Program-made: the position numbers and the translations under genes
Source: Streptomyces sp. NBC_01304
GTDB lineage: Bacteria; Actinomycetota; Actinomycetes; Streptomycetales; Streptomycetaceae
Reading direction: 5' to 3'
NCBI RefSeq assembly: GCF_035975855.1
Contig: NZ_CP109055.1
Location: 1,116,001 to 1,180,000, forward strand
Length of the DNA stretch: 64,000 nucleotides
The notes under the pieces: generated by a model
Seen by the model: the letters and a program-made list of their open reading frames with translations, nothing else
Told to the model about the DNA's origin: nothing
Database searches by the model: none
In this document: positions 63,835 to 64,000 of the stretch, in pieces
How the letters are laid out: every line of letters starts with the position of its first letter
How positions within the stretch are numbered: the first letter of the stretch is position 1

Positions 63835-63879
63835 GGCGATCTCTTTCCACCGGGTCACCGGCTGGGTGCGGAGGTTCAT

Positions 63880-63939
63880 CACTGGGGCTGTCACAGGTCC
63901 CCCCACTGGGGCTGTCGGAGGGGTGTCACTGGGGCTGTC
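63880..63939. repeat. Three copies of a 13-bp direct repeat (~24-bp period) between operon genes
   Basis: CACTGGGGCTGTC occurs exactly at 63880-63892, 63904-63916 and 63927-63939. The third copy overlaps the stop of the upstream gene; the first ends the leader of the first ATP-grasp gene. Confidence 0.8.
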
Positions 63940-64000
63940 ACTGGTTGGTGAGGCTGACCGGATCGCCGAAGCGCATCAGGTCGCGGTAGGTCACTGCCCT
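63938..64000 (-). CDS. C-terminal end of an unidentified protein (5' lies beyond the window)
   Basis: 20 codons plus TGA are visible (ending RFGDPVSLTNQ). They are on the same strand and just upstream of the ATP-grasp pair, so this is probably an earlier gene of the same operon. Too short to identify. Confidence 0.5.
   Translation of the reverse strand, partial: RAVTYRDLMRFGDPVSLTNQ

Noticed and set aside
61313..63850. One 845-codon open frame covering both ATP-grasp regions on the minus strand
   Set aside because: Its N-terminal half is an out-of-frame reading of the first ATP-grasp gene (Arg/Pro-rich, no motifs). The two genes are separate and overlap by 4 bp.
63886..63915. Third ECF41 promoter (TGTCACA near 63889)
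   Set aside because: No CGTC occurs 16 nt away on the plus strand, and the neighbouring genes read on the other strand.
1..64000. CRISPR array, rRNA, phage or conjugative module
   Set aside because: No regularly spaced identical repeats with unique spacers of CRISPR size, no rRNA-like stretch and no integrase, portal or relaxase gene are visible.

Overview
The window is high-GC DNA with the codon bias of a Streptomyces-like actinomycete. Support comes from the many GTG starts, GTGA/ATGA stop-start overlaps, Tat-type signal peptides, LacI-controlled sugar genes, a cytochrome bd operon and an F420-type enzyme. There is no phage, plasmid or CRISPR block. The only clear mobile element is one IS200/IS605-type tnpB element at about 34.2-35.6 kb.

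Layout. (1) 1-6.2 kb: end of a polysaccharide-degradation block with a lectin-tailed secreted protein, an unknown barrel-like protein and a secreted GH31 glycosidase. (2) 6.3-9.0 kb: GNAT, nucleoside hydrolase, a carboxymuconolactone-decarboxylase-family protein with an ECF41-type promoter, and a short atypical SDR. (3) 9.2-16.3 kb: cydABDC (bd oxidase and its ABC exporter) on the minus strand, divergent from a LysR regulator. (4) 16.3-17.2 kb: DUF2975/XRE pair behind a perfect palindrome. (5) 17.3-27.2 kb: GH64 glucanase with a LacI operator, LacI regulator, SGNH hydrolase, CASTOR/POLLUX-like channel, NDH-2-like flavoprotein, Ddn-like protein and small secreted proteins. (6) 27.3-31.1 kb: glucarate catabolism (dehydratase, KDG dehydratase, GntP permease). 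(7) 31.5-40.8 kb: mixed housekeeping and accessory genes, including nadE, tnpB, an epoxide hydrolase, a PI-PLC, and an XRE/MmyB-like regulator divergent from an F420-type reductase.

(8) 40.8-55.0 kb is a complete L-rhamnose locus. A LacI regulator and an ABC importer (rhaSQPT) lie on the minus strand. They are divergent from a GH78 alpha-L-rhamnosidase, rhamnose isomerase, a fused aldolase/dehydrogenase and rhamnulokinase on the plus strand. There is one LacI-type operator on each side of the divergent promoter. Extracellular rhamnosides would be cut, the sugar imported, isomerised, phosphorylated and cleaved.

(9) 55.0-60.2 kb: an ECF41 sigma factor with its diagnostic SnoaL extension and a matching autoregulatory promoter, a sulfatase, a rare gamma-glutamylcyclotransferase/SGNH fusion and a small anchored surface protein. 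(10) 60.2-64 kb: two tandem ATP-grasp ligases translationally coupled to a HisC-like aminotransferase, plus the tail of a further gene. This looks like the edge of a small, unassigned biosynthetic operon and is the best candidate for something new.

Short tandem repeats (6-24 bp units) recur beside genes at seven places, which is an unusual feature of the window.
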